A stretch of DNA of 64,000 nucleotides from assembly GCF_009765965.1 (NCBI RefSeq), contig NZ_LMUL01000014.1:2147884-2211883 (forward strand). The letters run 5' to 3'. Under the pieces are notes generated by a model. It had not been told where the DNA came from and did not search any database. It saw nothing but the letters and a program-made list of their open reading frames with translations. Positions 57,732-64,000 of this stretch are shown here, in pieces (the first letter of the stretch is position 1; every line of letters starts with the position of its first letter). Origin of the DNA: Caulobacter sp. S45 (lineage in GTDB: Bacteria > Pseudomonadota > Alphaproteobacteria > Caulobacterales > Caulobacteraceae). The translations under genes were made by a program, and so were the position numbers.

Positions 57732-58667
57732 TCATGTGGTCTGGCCCAGGATCGACATCGCCGTGCGCCGCGCCGCCACCGCCGCCACTAGGGCCGCGGC
57801 CAGGGGACAAGGGACGGCTGCCACCAGGTCGGTCCACGCCAGCGGCAGGGCGGGGGTGAAGCCATTGCTTCCGCCCAGGCTTCGCGCCAGGGCCGCCAGC
57901 ACCACCGCCGCCAGTGCGCCGTACCCGCCTGCGCGTGCGGCGAGGAAGGCGAAGCGGCGCTGGAACAGTCCGGCGATGAAGCGATCCCTGGCTCCGGACA
58001 GGTGCAGCACCTCGACCACGTCGCGCCGCGCCGCCAATCCCGCGCGGGTGGCGAAGGCGATCACCGCCCCAGCGGCGGCGGCGACCAGGAGCGCCCCGAT
58101 CGATCCTATGCCCCGCACAGCGGCGCCCGACGCCTCCACGTCCTTCATCCAGCGGCTGTGATCGTCCACGGTGGCGTCCAGCCCCTCGGCGTCCAGCGCG
58201 GCGGTCAGGGCGGCCGCATTGGCCGGATGGGCGGGGTCGAGCTCGACGGTCACCAGATGGGGGATGGGCAGGTCGTCGGGGATGTTGCCCTTGCCGAGCC
58301 AGGGTTCCAGCAGCTTTTCCGCCGCCGCGCGGTCCAGGGCCTGGGCCTCCTGCACACCGGGCACGCCGGCCAGGGCCTCGGCGGCGCGGGCGGCGGCCTC
58401 CGACCCGGTCTCGCCGGCCTTGGGCCGCACCTGCACCGTGGCCGACGCGCCCAGCTCGCGGCGCCAGCCCGAGGCCGCGCGGCCGGACGCCAGCATGGCG
58501 AACACGCTCATGCAGGCCAGGAAGCACAGCGCCGCCACCACGAAGGTCAGCGCCCGGTCCCGCCCGTCCTGGGTCGGCAGCAGGGGCGCGGGCCGCCAGT
58601 CCATCCAAGCATCATCCTGGGGGTCGCCCCGGGTGCGCGCCTCGTTCGCCGCCATCGTCGCGCTCAT
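57732..58667 (-). CDS. ftsX: cell division protein FtsX
   Basis: A 311-aa membrane protein with four helices: one after a cytoplasmic N-terminus (ALTFVVAALCFLACMSVFAML) and three in the C-terminal half, with a periplasmic domain between (VTVELDPAHPANAAALTAAL). This is the FtsX fold. With FtsE it forms an ABC-type complex that activates cell wall hydrolases at the septum. ATG 58667 overlaps the ftsE stop (ATGA). Sequence is divergent, as is usual for FtsX; context makes the call firm. Confidence 0.88.
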   Translation of the reverse strand: MSATMAANEARTRGDPQDDAWMDWRPAPLLPTQDGRDRALTFVVAALCFLACMSVFAMLASGRAASGWRRELGASATVQVRPKAGETGSEAAARAAEALAGVPGVQEAQALDRAAAEKLLEPWLGKGNIPDDLPIPHLVTVELDPAHPANAAALTAALDAEGLDATVDDHSRWMKDVEASGAAVRGIGSIGALLVAAAAGAVIAFATRAGLAARRDVVEVLHLSGARDRFIAGLFQRRFAFLAARAGGYGALAAVVLAALARSLGGSNGFTPALPLAWTDLVAAVPCPLAAALVAAVAARRTAMSILGQTT

Positions 58668-59464
58668 TCCTGAGGGCTTACGCGCTCGGGCTGCGCGCGC
58701 ACAAGGCGACCATCGGTCAGATGCAGCACCGGCATGCCCGATTGGCGCACGAGAGTCTGGTCGTGGCTGGCGATCAATACGGTGGCGCCCAGGCGGTTCA
58801 TCTCCACGAACAGGCGCAGCAGGCGAAGGCTCATGTCCGGGTCGACATTGCCGGTGGGCTCGTCGGCGATCAGGATTTCCGGACGCACCACCACCGCCCG
58901 CGCGATGGCCAGGCGCTGCTTTTCGCCACCGGACAGGGTCGGCGGCATGGCCAGCATCCGCCGGCCGAGCCCCACCCACTCCAGCAGCTCCGCCACGTCC
59001 TTGCGGTAGTCGTCGGGGCGCATCCCCGCGATCCGCAGCGGCAGGGCGACATTATCGAAGGCCGACAGGTGGTCGAGCAGGCTGAATTCCTGGAACACCA
59101 CCCCGATCCGGCGCCGCAGCTTGGGCAATGCGGCCCGCTCCAGGGTCGAAACGTCCTGGTTGAACAGGTGGATCAGCCCCCGCGAGGGCCGATGGGCCAG
59201 ATAGATCAGCTTCAGCAGCGAACTCTTGCCTGCGCCGGACGCGCCGGTAAGGAAATGGAAGGACCCCGGCGCCAGACTGAGGTTAATGTCCTTCAGCACC
59301 TCCGGAGCGCGACCGTAGCGCATGCCGACCCCCTCGAAGCGCACGACAGGCGCGCCGGATGCGGCGGACGCGCCAGCCCCCTCGCCCGTCCTGCGCGCAG
59401 CGGATCGGCGCGAGGTCGTGGGCGCGTTTGTGGGATCGTCTGGAAAAGGGTCGGGCCTGGGCAT
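58664..59464 (-). CDS. ftsE: cell division ATP-binding protein FtsE
   Basis: A 266-aa ABC ATPase. Walker A GASGAGKSS, Q-loop VVFQEFSLLDHLSAFDNVALPL, signature LSGGEKQRLAIARA, Walker B ILIADEPTGNVD and the switch His in IASHD are intact. An N-terminal extension of about 40 residues, rich in Ala, Pro and Arg, precedes the usual start; a shorter form could begin near VVRFEGVGMRYG. It powers FtsX at the divisome. Divergent from the zinc-ribbon gene across 57 bp. Confidence 0.93.
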   Translation of the reverse strand: MPRPDPFPDDPTNAPTTSRRSAARRTGEGAGASAASGAPVVRFEGVGMRYGRAPEVLKDINLSLAPGSFHFLTGASGAGKSSLLKLIYLAHRPSRGLIHLFNQDVSTLERAALPKLRRRIGVVFQEFSLLDHLSAFDNVALPLRIAGMRPDDYRKDVAELLEWVGLGRRMLAMPPTLSGGEKQRLAIARAVVVRPEILIADEPTGNVDPDMSLRLLRLFVEMNRLGATVLIASHDQTLVRQSGMPVLHLTDGRLVRAQPERVSPQE

Positions 59465-59521
59465 GGGAGCCGGAAGCGGCGATCTCCGATGGACAAGCGC
59501 TGAGGTTCAGGTTCAGGCGCC

Positions 59522-60394
59522 ATGATACTGACCTGTCCTCACTGCGCCACGCGATATTTCGTCGATGAGGCCCGTCTCGGTCCGCAGGGCCGCACGGTGC
59601 GCTGCGCCGGATGTCAGCAATCCTGGCGCGCCGAGGCCCCGGAACCCGAGCCGCTCGAACTGACGCCCGAGGCCGATCCCGATCTCGAAGCCGCCGAGAA
59701 GTTTCCCGACGACCTGCCCAAGACCTTCCGCGCGCGCGTGGAGGCGAAGCGCCGCACGCGCCGCGCGGTCGCTGCGGGAGCCGTTTGGGCGGCGCTGGCG
59801 GCCGGTCTGGCGACCCTGATGCTGTCTGCGGCGATCTTCCGGGTCCAGATGGTGCAGCTCTGGCCGCGCACCGCCGGGGCCTACGCCGCGCTCCGCATGC
59901 CGGTGAATCCCCTGGGGCTGGCGCCCGACGGGGTGCAGGCCGCGACCGACCTGCAGAATGGCCAGGCGGCCCTGACCGTCACCGGCGCCGAACGCAATGT
60001 CGATCCCGGCGCGCGGGCGCCGGCGCCGCTGCGGGTGAGCCTCTACGACAAGGCGGGCCACCGGCTGGCGCAGAAGATCGTCCGGATCGCCCCCGGCCCG
60101 ATCCAGGCCGGCGAGAGTCGCCCCTTCCGCGTCAGCTTCCTGAACCCGCCGCTGGCCGGCGCCCAGGTGGGCGTGGACTTCGTGTTCGAGCCCCGCGCCC
60201 GAGCCGTCGCCCGGCCGTCTCCTGACGCCGCAAAGAGGATCGCCAGCGCTGGTCCGCAACTCCGCGCGCGGGGCCTCGCCCTGCCGACCTTGCCGACGAC
60301 GGCGGCGAAGCCGGCCCGGTCGGTGCCCCAGGGCTCGCCCTACGCCCTGCCCGCCGCCGCGCGGGGCCAGACCCTCCCGATCCCGAATGGCTGA
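59522..60394 (+). CDS. MJ0042-type zinc-ribbon membrane protein (DUF3426-like)
   Basis: A 290-aa protein. The N-terminal zinc ribbon has Cys5, Cys8, Cys28 and Cys31 (MILTCPHCATRYFVDE, RCAGC). A linker, one transmembrane helix (AAGAVWAALAAGLATLMLSAA) and a periplasmic DUF3426-like beta domain (ALTVTGAERNVDPG, SLYDKAGHRLAQKIV) follow. Such genes are often next to ftsE in alphaproteobacteria; the function is unknown but an envelope or division link is plausible. The stop overlaps the next start by 8 bp. Confidence 0.85.
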   Translation: MILTCPHCATRYFVDEARLGPQGRTVRCAGCQQSWRAEAPEPEPLELTPEADPDLEAAEKFPDDLPKTFRARVEAKRRTRRAVAAGAVWAALAAGLATLMLSAAIFRVQMVQLWPRTAGAYAALRMPVNPLGLAPDGVQAATDLQNGQAALTVTGAERNVDPGARAPAPLRVSLYDKAGHRLAQKIVRIAPGPIQAGESRPFRVSFLNPPLAGAQVGVDFVFEPRARAVARPSPDAAKRIASAGPQLRARGLALPTLPTTAAKPARSVPQGSPYALPAAARGQTLPIPNG

Positions 60395-60908
60395 ACCCCA
60401 GGTCCTCCTCTCCGCCGGAGAGGTGAGCGCTGCGGTGGAGCGGCTGGCGCAGCGGATCGCGCCGGTGATCGACGATGAGACGGTGGTGGTCTGCCTGCTG
60501 ACCGGCGGCCTCTGGTTCGCCGCCGACCTGACCCGCGCGCTTGCCGCCTGCGATCGCCACCCCCTGTTCGACGCCATCTGGCTGGCCTCCTACGGCGATA
60601 CGCGGGCGAGCCGGGGCGAGGTGGAGGTGCGCGCAGGACTGCAGCGGCCGGCGACGGGCCGACGCGTGCTGGTGGTGGACGATGTGCTGGATTCCGGGCT
60701 TTCGCTTTCGCAGGCTCGGGGGATCGCCCTGGCGGCGGGGGCGACGGAGGTGCTGACGGCGGTGTTCGCTCGCAAGCCCTGGCCCGAACCGCGTGGGATC
60801 GAGCCGGATTTCGTGGCCTGGGAAGCGCCGGGACGTTTCCTGGCGGGTTACGGCATGGATGCGGCAGGGCGCTTTCGCGGCCTGCCTCAAATCATTGCAT
60901 TGGACTGA
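60387..60908 (+). CDS. phosphoribosyltransferase, hypoxanthine-type
   Basis: A 173-aa type I phosphoribosyltransferase. VVCLLTGGLWFAADLTRAL and the PRPP-binding motif RRVLVVDDVLDSGLSLSQA are typical of hypoxanthine-guanine enzymes, followed by the WEAPGRFLAGYGMD end that contacts the base. The usual Thr after the DD-x2-D is Ser. It probably salvages purines from PRPP. It overlaps the zinc-ribbon gene by 8 bp and ends before a strong hairpin. Confidence 0.85.
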   Translation: MAEPQVLLSAGEVSAAVERLAQRIAPVIDDETVVVCLLTGGLWFAADLTRALAACDRHPLFDAIWLASYGDTRASRGEVEVRAGLQRPATGRRVLVVDDVLDSGLSLSQARGIALAAGATEVLTAVFARKPWPEPRGIEPDFVAWEAPGRFLAGYGMDAAGRFRGLPQIIALD

Positions 60909-60922
60909 AGACCGAAGGTCGG

Positions 60923-60952
60923 GCGGGAGCGGCTTTTACGCGCCGCTCCCGC
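60923..60952. terminator. bidirectional hairpin between convergent genes
   Basis: GCGGGAGCGGC (60923-60933) and GCCGCTCCCGC (60942-60952) form a perfect 11-bp stem with loop TTTTACGC. It sits between the phosphoribosyltransferase and the convergent UrcA gene. No long T-run follows on either side. Confidence 0.65.
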
Positions 60953-60980
60953 GACAGTGGGGTCATTCGTATAAAGTCGA

Positions 60981-61337
60981 TCAGAAGCCGGCGACCCGCC
61001 AAGCCGTTTGGATGGTCTTGCCCTGGGTGGCGTACTGCAGGGTCTGGCGTTGGGTCTCGCCAAGCTTTTGCACGGCTTCCTCGCGAACCGCCGTCCGGCA
61101 GACCGCCTGGGCGTTGAGGGACTTGCCGGCGTCGCGGCAGACATGGACCGCGGCGGCGTCCACGCGGGTCTGGAAGCGGGCCGCGTCGCTGGGATTGGAC
61201 AGGTCGAGGTCGGCCACCTGGACATGGGCCCGGGCGGGAATCTCGGCGGCGTGGGCGACCGAACCGATGGCGGACAGCGGGATCGCGGCCATCGCGATGT
61301 AGGTCACAGAGGTCAGGATGTTGATGAACTTGCTCAT
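60981..61337 (-). CDS. UrcA-family protein
   Basis: A 118-aa exported protein. Signal peptide ends near VAHAAE. The core, HVQVADLDLSNPSDAARFQTRVDAAAVHVCRD followed by AVCRTAVREEAV, is the UrcA pattern with two conserved cysteines. The family is found mainly in Caulobacterales and Sphingomonadales and has no known function. Its upstream region is unusually AT-rich. Confidence 0.85.
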   Translation of the reverse strand: MSKFINILTSVTYIAMAAIPLSAIGSVAHAAEIPARAHVQVADLDLSNPSDAARFQTRVDAAAVHVCRDAGKSLNAQAVCRTAVREEAVQKLGETQRQTLQYATQGKTIQTAWRVAGF

Positions 61338-61761
61338 TGTGGTCTCTCCGGGGTTTGAATGTCGCCCGCCTCAGCGGTGGGCCAACGAATAGTCGCCCAT
61401 GCTTCGGAAAACCAATTAAGCCTGCGTCATGACGTCCTTTTAACAAACTTACGCAGGAGTCATGAAAGTAAATGAAGGTTCTGTAATTCTAAATTGCTCG
61501 TAATGTTCGAGTTTTAGTTGATTTTTGAGCTTGCGCACTTTCTCGCTGCACGAACGAAGCCGTGCAGATTGCGAGATGGAGCCTTTGCGCTGTCCTCTGG
61601 ATAGACGCCCTCGGTCCTCCGCTCATCCCCGCGAAGGCGGGGACCCAGATTCATTCTGAGGCGTTGGCTGGCTTGATCTGGATTCCCGCCTTCGCGGGAA
61701 CGAGCGGCTGGGGAGAGGCGCGCAAGGCTTCGTTAAAGGGCCACGCTGGCGCCAAGACGCC
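61338..61761. other. gene-free region: AT-rich island and inverted repeat pair
   Basis: Bases about 61400-61560 are much lower in GC than the window and probably hold the UrcA promoter. CCTGCGT near 61425 and ACGCAGG near 61451 form an inverted pair. A 13-codon frame at 61462-61503 has an ideal AGGAG site but no recognisable product. At 61619-61707 two copies of CCGCTC-TCCCGCGAAGGCGGG type elements lie in opposite orientation, related to the palindrome at 14849. Confidence 0.6.
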
Positions 61762-62115
61762 TTACCCGCCCAGCGTCTCCGCCGCGTCGTAGGCCTTCAG
61801 CAGCCGCGCGGGCGCCACGTTGCGCCAGCGGCGCTCGATCATCCGGCGCAGGGTGGGGGCGTCCAGGGACGCCAGGCGCGCCAGCACCGCCGGATAGCCG
61901 TCATAGTGCGGCGTGGTGTGGAAGGTCTGCGGGTCAGCCTCGATCAGCAGGTCGCGCTCGTCCATGGGCGTGTCCAGCAGCACCAGGCTGTCGTCCTCGG
62001 GACGCAGCCGGATCAGCAGCTTGCCGCGCACCTTCAGCGCCGGCGTGCCGTAGGAGGTGGACAGCTCCACCTCCGGCAAGGCCGACCCGATGGCGACCGC
62101 CTCGTCCCAGGTCAC
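61762..62115 (-). CDS. MmcQ/YjbR-family protein
   Basis: A 117-aa protein of the YjbR fold. WDEAVAIGSALPEVELSTSYGTPALKVRGKLLIRL and the ending RRWRNVAPARLLKAYD are the family features. The double-wing-like fold has been proposed to bind DNA, without clear proof. GTG 62115 is chosen because the longer frame overlaps the VOC gene and the family begins here. It follows the VOC gene by 7 bp. Confidence 0.82.
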   Translation of the reverse strand: MTWDEAVAIGSALPEVELSTSYGTPALKVRGKLLIRLRPEDDSLVLLDTPMDERDLLIEADPQTFHTTPHYDGYPAVLARLASLDAPTLRRMIERRWRNVAPARLLKAYDAAETLGG

Positions 62116-62122
62116 GGAGGGT

Positions 62123-62530
62123 TCAGCCGCCCTTGGCCGGGCCGGTGAAGCCCCAGGCGTGGCCAAAGGGGTCGCGGACCTTGCCCATGCGGCCGTAGAA
62201 CTCGTCGTTCGCAGGGCGGATCACCGTGCAGCCGGCGGCGATCGCCCGGTCGAACCAGTGATCCACATCGGCGACGGAGAGCGAGATGGTGCAGGTGGTG
62301 CCGCCCAGCGCCTTGGGGCTGCGCATGCCGGTGATGGTCTCGTCGAAGCCGTCGGCCAGCATGACGTCGCCACCGTTGATGCTCAGCGTCGCGTGGCCCA
62401 GCCGGCCTTCCCAGGGATAGGTTTCGCGCACCTCGGCGGCGAAGGCGGTCTTGTAGAACTCGATCGCCGCGAAGCCGTCGTCCACGGTGAGATAGGCGCT
62501 TACTGGAGAATAAGAGGTCTGTTCGGTCAT
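62123..62530 (-). CDS. VOC-family (glyoxalase/bleomycin-resistance fold) protein
   Basis: A 135-aa protein with paired beta-alpha-beta-beta-beta modules. VSAYLTVDDGFAAIEFYKTAF and VRDPFGHAWGF, with the metal-ligand His, are PhnB-like. The substrate is unknown. ATG 62530 is chosen for its strong AGGAGGGATAT ribosome site. It probably forms an operon with the YjbR gene downstream and is divergent from fabI. Confidence 0.85.
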   Translation of the reverse strand: MTEQTSYSPVSAYLTVDDGFAAIEFYKTAFAAEVRETYPWEGRLGHATLSINGGDVMLADGFDETITGMRSPKALGGTTCTISLSVADVDHWFDRAIAAGCTVIRPANDEFYGRMGKVRDPFGHAWGFTGPAKGG

Positions 62531-62662
62531 ATATCCCTCCTTCTGAAAGCGCGGCCAGACTAGCACGGTTTGCGTCCCTTGCGGGTGACGACGCCCCCGT
62601 CGATGCGCTAGACCGCGTGTCTTCCGGGTGGAAAGCCCGGGTTGAAACGATCGGGAGGATCA

Positions 62663-63481
62663 ATGGCCGACGCGTACGACCTGCCCAAGGGCGATCTGAT
62701 GGCCGGCAAGCGCGGCGTGGTGATGGGCGTGGCCAACGCCAACTCCATCGCCTGGGGCATCGCAGCCCAACTCGCCGCCCAGGGCGCGGAGATGGCCTTC
62801 ACCATCATGGAGATGATGGAAAAGCGCGTGCGCCCGCTGGCCGACAGCATCGGCGTCAAGACGCTGATCCCCTGCGAGGTTACCGACGACGCTTCCATGG
62901 AGGCCGCGTTCAAGACCATCGAGGACACCTTCGGGACCATCGACTTCCTGGTCCACTCGATCGCCTTCTCCGACAAGAACGAGCTGAAGGGCTCGTTCGT
63001 GGAGAACACTACGCGCGGCAACTTCGCCCGCTCGATGGACATCTCGGCCTATTCGTTCGTGGACGCCTCGCGGCGCGCGGCCCGGCTGATGCCCAGGGGC
63101 GGGTCGCTGGTGACCCTGACCTATCTGGGGTCCGAGCGGACCATCCCCAACTACAACGTCATGGGCGTGGCCAAGGCGGCGCTGGAGGCGTCGACCCGCT
63201 ACATCGCCCGCGACCTGGGGCCGAAGAAGATCCGCTGCAACGCCATCTCGGCCGGCGCGGTGCGCACCCTGTCGCTGGCCGGCATCTCGGGCGGGCGGGG
63301 CATGCTGGCCCACGGCCGCGCCTGGGCGCCGCTGCAGGAGGACACCGCCGTGGAGAGCGTGGCGGGCTGCGCCTTGTGGCTGCTGTCGGACCTCGGCCGC
63401 TCCACCACCGGCGAGGTGGTCCACGTGGATGCGGGCTTCCACATCGTCGGCCTGCCCGACGAGGAGGGCGGCGCGGAATAG
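62663..63481 (+). CDS. fabI: enoyl-[acyl-carrier-protein] reductase (NADH)
   Basis: A 272-aa FabI. GKRGVVMGVANANSIAWGIAAQLAAQGAEMAF is the nucleotide-binding start, SFVDASRRAA follows, and the active site is YLGSERTIPNYNVMGVAKAALE with the Tyr and Lys of the Y-x6-K pattern. It reduces enoyl-ACP in each fatty acid elongation round and is the target of triclosan. ATG 62663 follows GGGAGG; an earlier ATG at 62642 lacks a site. Confidence 0.95.
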   Translation: MADAYDLPKGDLMAGKRGVVMGVANANSIAWGIAAQLAAQGAEMAFTIMEMMEKRVRPLADSIGVKTLIPCEVTDDASMEAAFKTIEDTFGTIDFLVHSIAFSDKNELKGSFVENTTRGNFARSMDISAYSFVDASRRAARLMPRGGSLVTLTYLGSERTIPNYNVMGVAKAALEASTRYIARDLGPKKIRCNAISAGAVRTLSLAGISGGRGMLAHGRAWAPLQEDTAVESVAGCALWLLSDLGRSTTGEVVHVDAGFHIVGLPDEEGGAE

Positions 63482-63543
63482 CCGCCCCTTCCACGCCTTG
63501 ACCGGGGGACGCGACGCACGGCCATGATGGGCGCGAAGGAGAC

Positions 63544-64000
63544 TTGGCCCTGACGCACGCGCCTGACGCCCCTACCCCGGATGTGGCCGATATCGGCGCC
63601 CCGGAACCGCCCGCCGCCGCCACGCCGCGCCGGCGGGCCAAGGCCGGCGACGTGCTGAAGGCGCTGGGGCGGCCCAAGGTGCTGGTGATGTTGGCGCTCG
63701 GCTTCTCTTCGGGCCTGCCGTTCATGCTGGTCGGCAACACCTTCAACTACTGGTTGGGCGACGTACATATTGACCTGGCGGTGATCGGGTTCGCCTCGTG
63801 GGTGGGGCTGTCCTACACCTATCAGTTCTTTCTGGCGCCACTGGTCGACAGCCTGTCCCTGCCTTGGATCGGTCGGCTGGGGCGGCGGCGCAGCTGGATC
63901 GGCCTGACCCAGGTCCTGGTCATGGCCGGCCTCTTCGGCATGGCGGCCAGCGACCCGCGCACCCACCTGGCGCAGGCGGTGATGTTCGCCATCTTTGCGG
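63544..64000 (+). CDS. AmpG-like MFS permease (3' end off window)
   Basis: Partial gene, 152 codons to the right edge. After a proline- and alanine-rich cytoplasmic start, LGFSSGLPFMLVGNTFNYWL and GFASWVGLSYTYQFFLAPLVD match the first helices of AmpG, the importer of anhydromuropeptides for cell wall recycling. Start TTG 63544 follows GAAGGAGA directly; no in-frame ATG is near. Complete domain content cannot be judged. Confidence 0.8.
   Translation, partial: MALTHAPDAPTPDVADIGAPEPPAAATPRRRAKAGDVLKALGRPKVLVMLALGFSSGLPFMLVGNTFNYWLGDVHIDLAVIGFASWVGLSYTYQFFLAPLVDSLSLPWIGRLGRRRSWIGLTQVLVMAGLFGMAASDPRTHLAQAVMFAIFA

Overview
The window looks like chromosomal DNA of a Caulobacterales-type alphaproteobacterium, most likely Caulobacter or Phenylobacterium; this placement is an inference. 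Support: high GC with strong third-position bias, a Caulobacter-style TonB-dependent receptor, an AcrAB-NodT type efflux operon, a FlaEY-like protein, a UrcA protein, a GTTC-N7-GTTC LexA-type box before ssb, a TTAA-N7-TTAA CtrA-type site before gyrA, and many overlapping start/stop codons. No rRNA, tRNA, CRISPR array, insertion sequence or prophage was seen.

Region 1 (1-17181) is a carbohydrate utilisation locus. It holds GH31 alpha-xylosidase-like (cut by the left edge), FucP-type permease, GH29 alpha-L-fucosidase, TonB-dependent receptor, SGNH esterase, GH35 beta-galactosidase, fuconolactonase-like amidohydrolase, IclR regulator, an aldo/keto reductase fused to an altronate-dehydratase small-subunit (SAF) domain, the UxaA-type dehydratase large subunit, a RhaM-type mutarotase and a GH3 beta-glycosidase. 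Fucosidase, galactosidase, xylosidase, glucosidase and esterase together are what is needed to take apart acetylated fucogalactoxyloglucan oligosaccharides. The fuc genes would oxidise the released L-fucose as far as 2-keto-3-deoxy-L-fuconate. The last steps of that pathway and any endo-xyloglucanase are not in the window.

Region 2 (17340-19913) is an alkylation-repair module: ada faces an ogt plus 2OG-Fe(II) oxygenase operon across an intergenic region holding a perfect 26-bp inverted repeat. Region 3 (20075-35447) is mixed: an acyltransferase, a large RTX/beta-helix exoprotein preceded by a Pho-box-like sequence, a hybrid histidine kinase, small stress or envelope proteins, a FlaEY-like protein, ssb and a GST.

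Region 4 (35521-46899) carries gyrA, then coaD, a cyclophilin and a three-gene overlapping phosphorelay (CHASE3 kinase, single-domain regulator, REC-HisKA_2 kinase). An M28 peptidase follows on the other strand and then sdaA. Region 5 (47040-55556) is an RND efflux operon, a serine-hydrolase-like protein whose three catalytic motifs are all altered, and hisC. Region 6 (55697-64000) has ChaC-like, an ftsE-ftsX-ydcF-plsC operon, a zinc-ribbon membrane protein, a phosphoribosyltransferase, UrcA, YjbR and VOC proteins, fabI and the start of an AmpG-like permease cut by the right edge. Dispersed palindromic repeats sit in several gaps between convergent genes.
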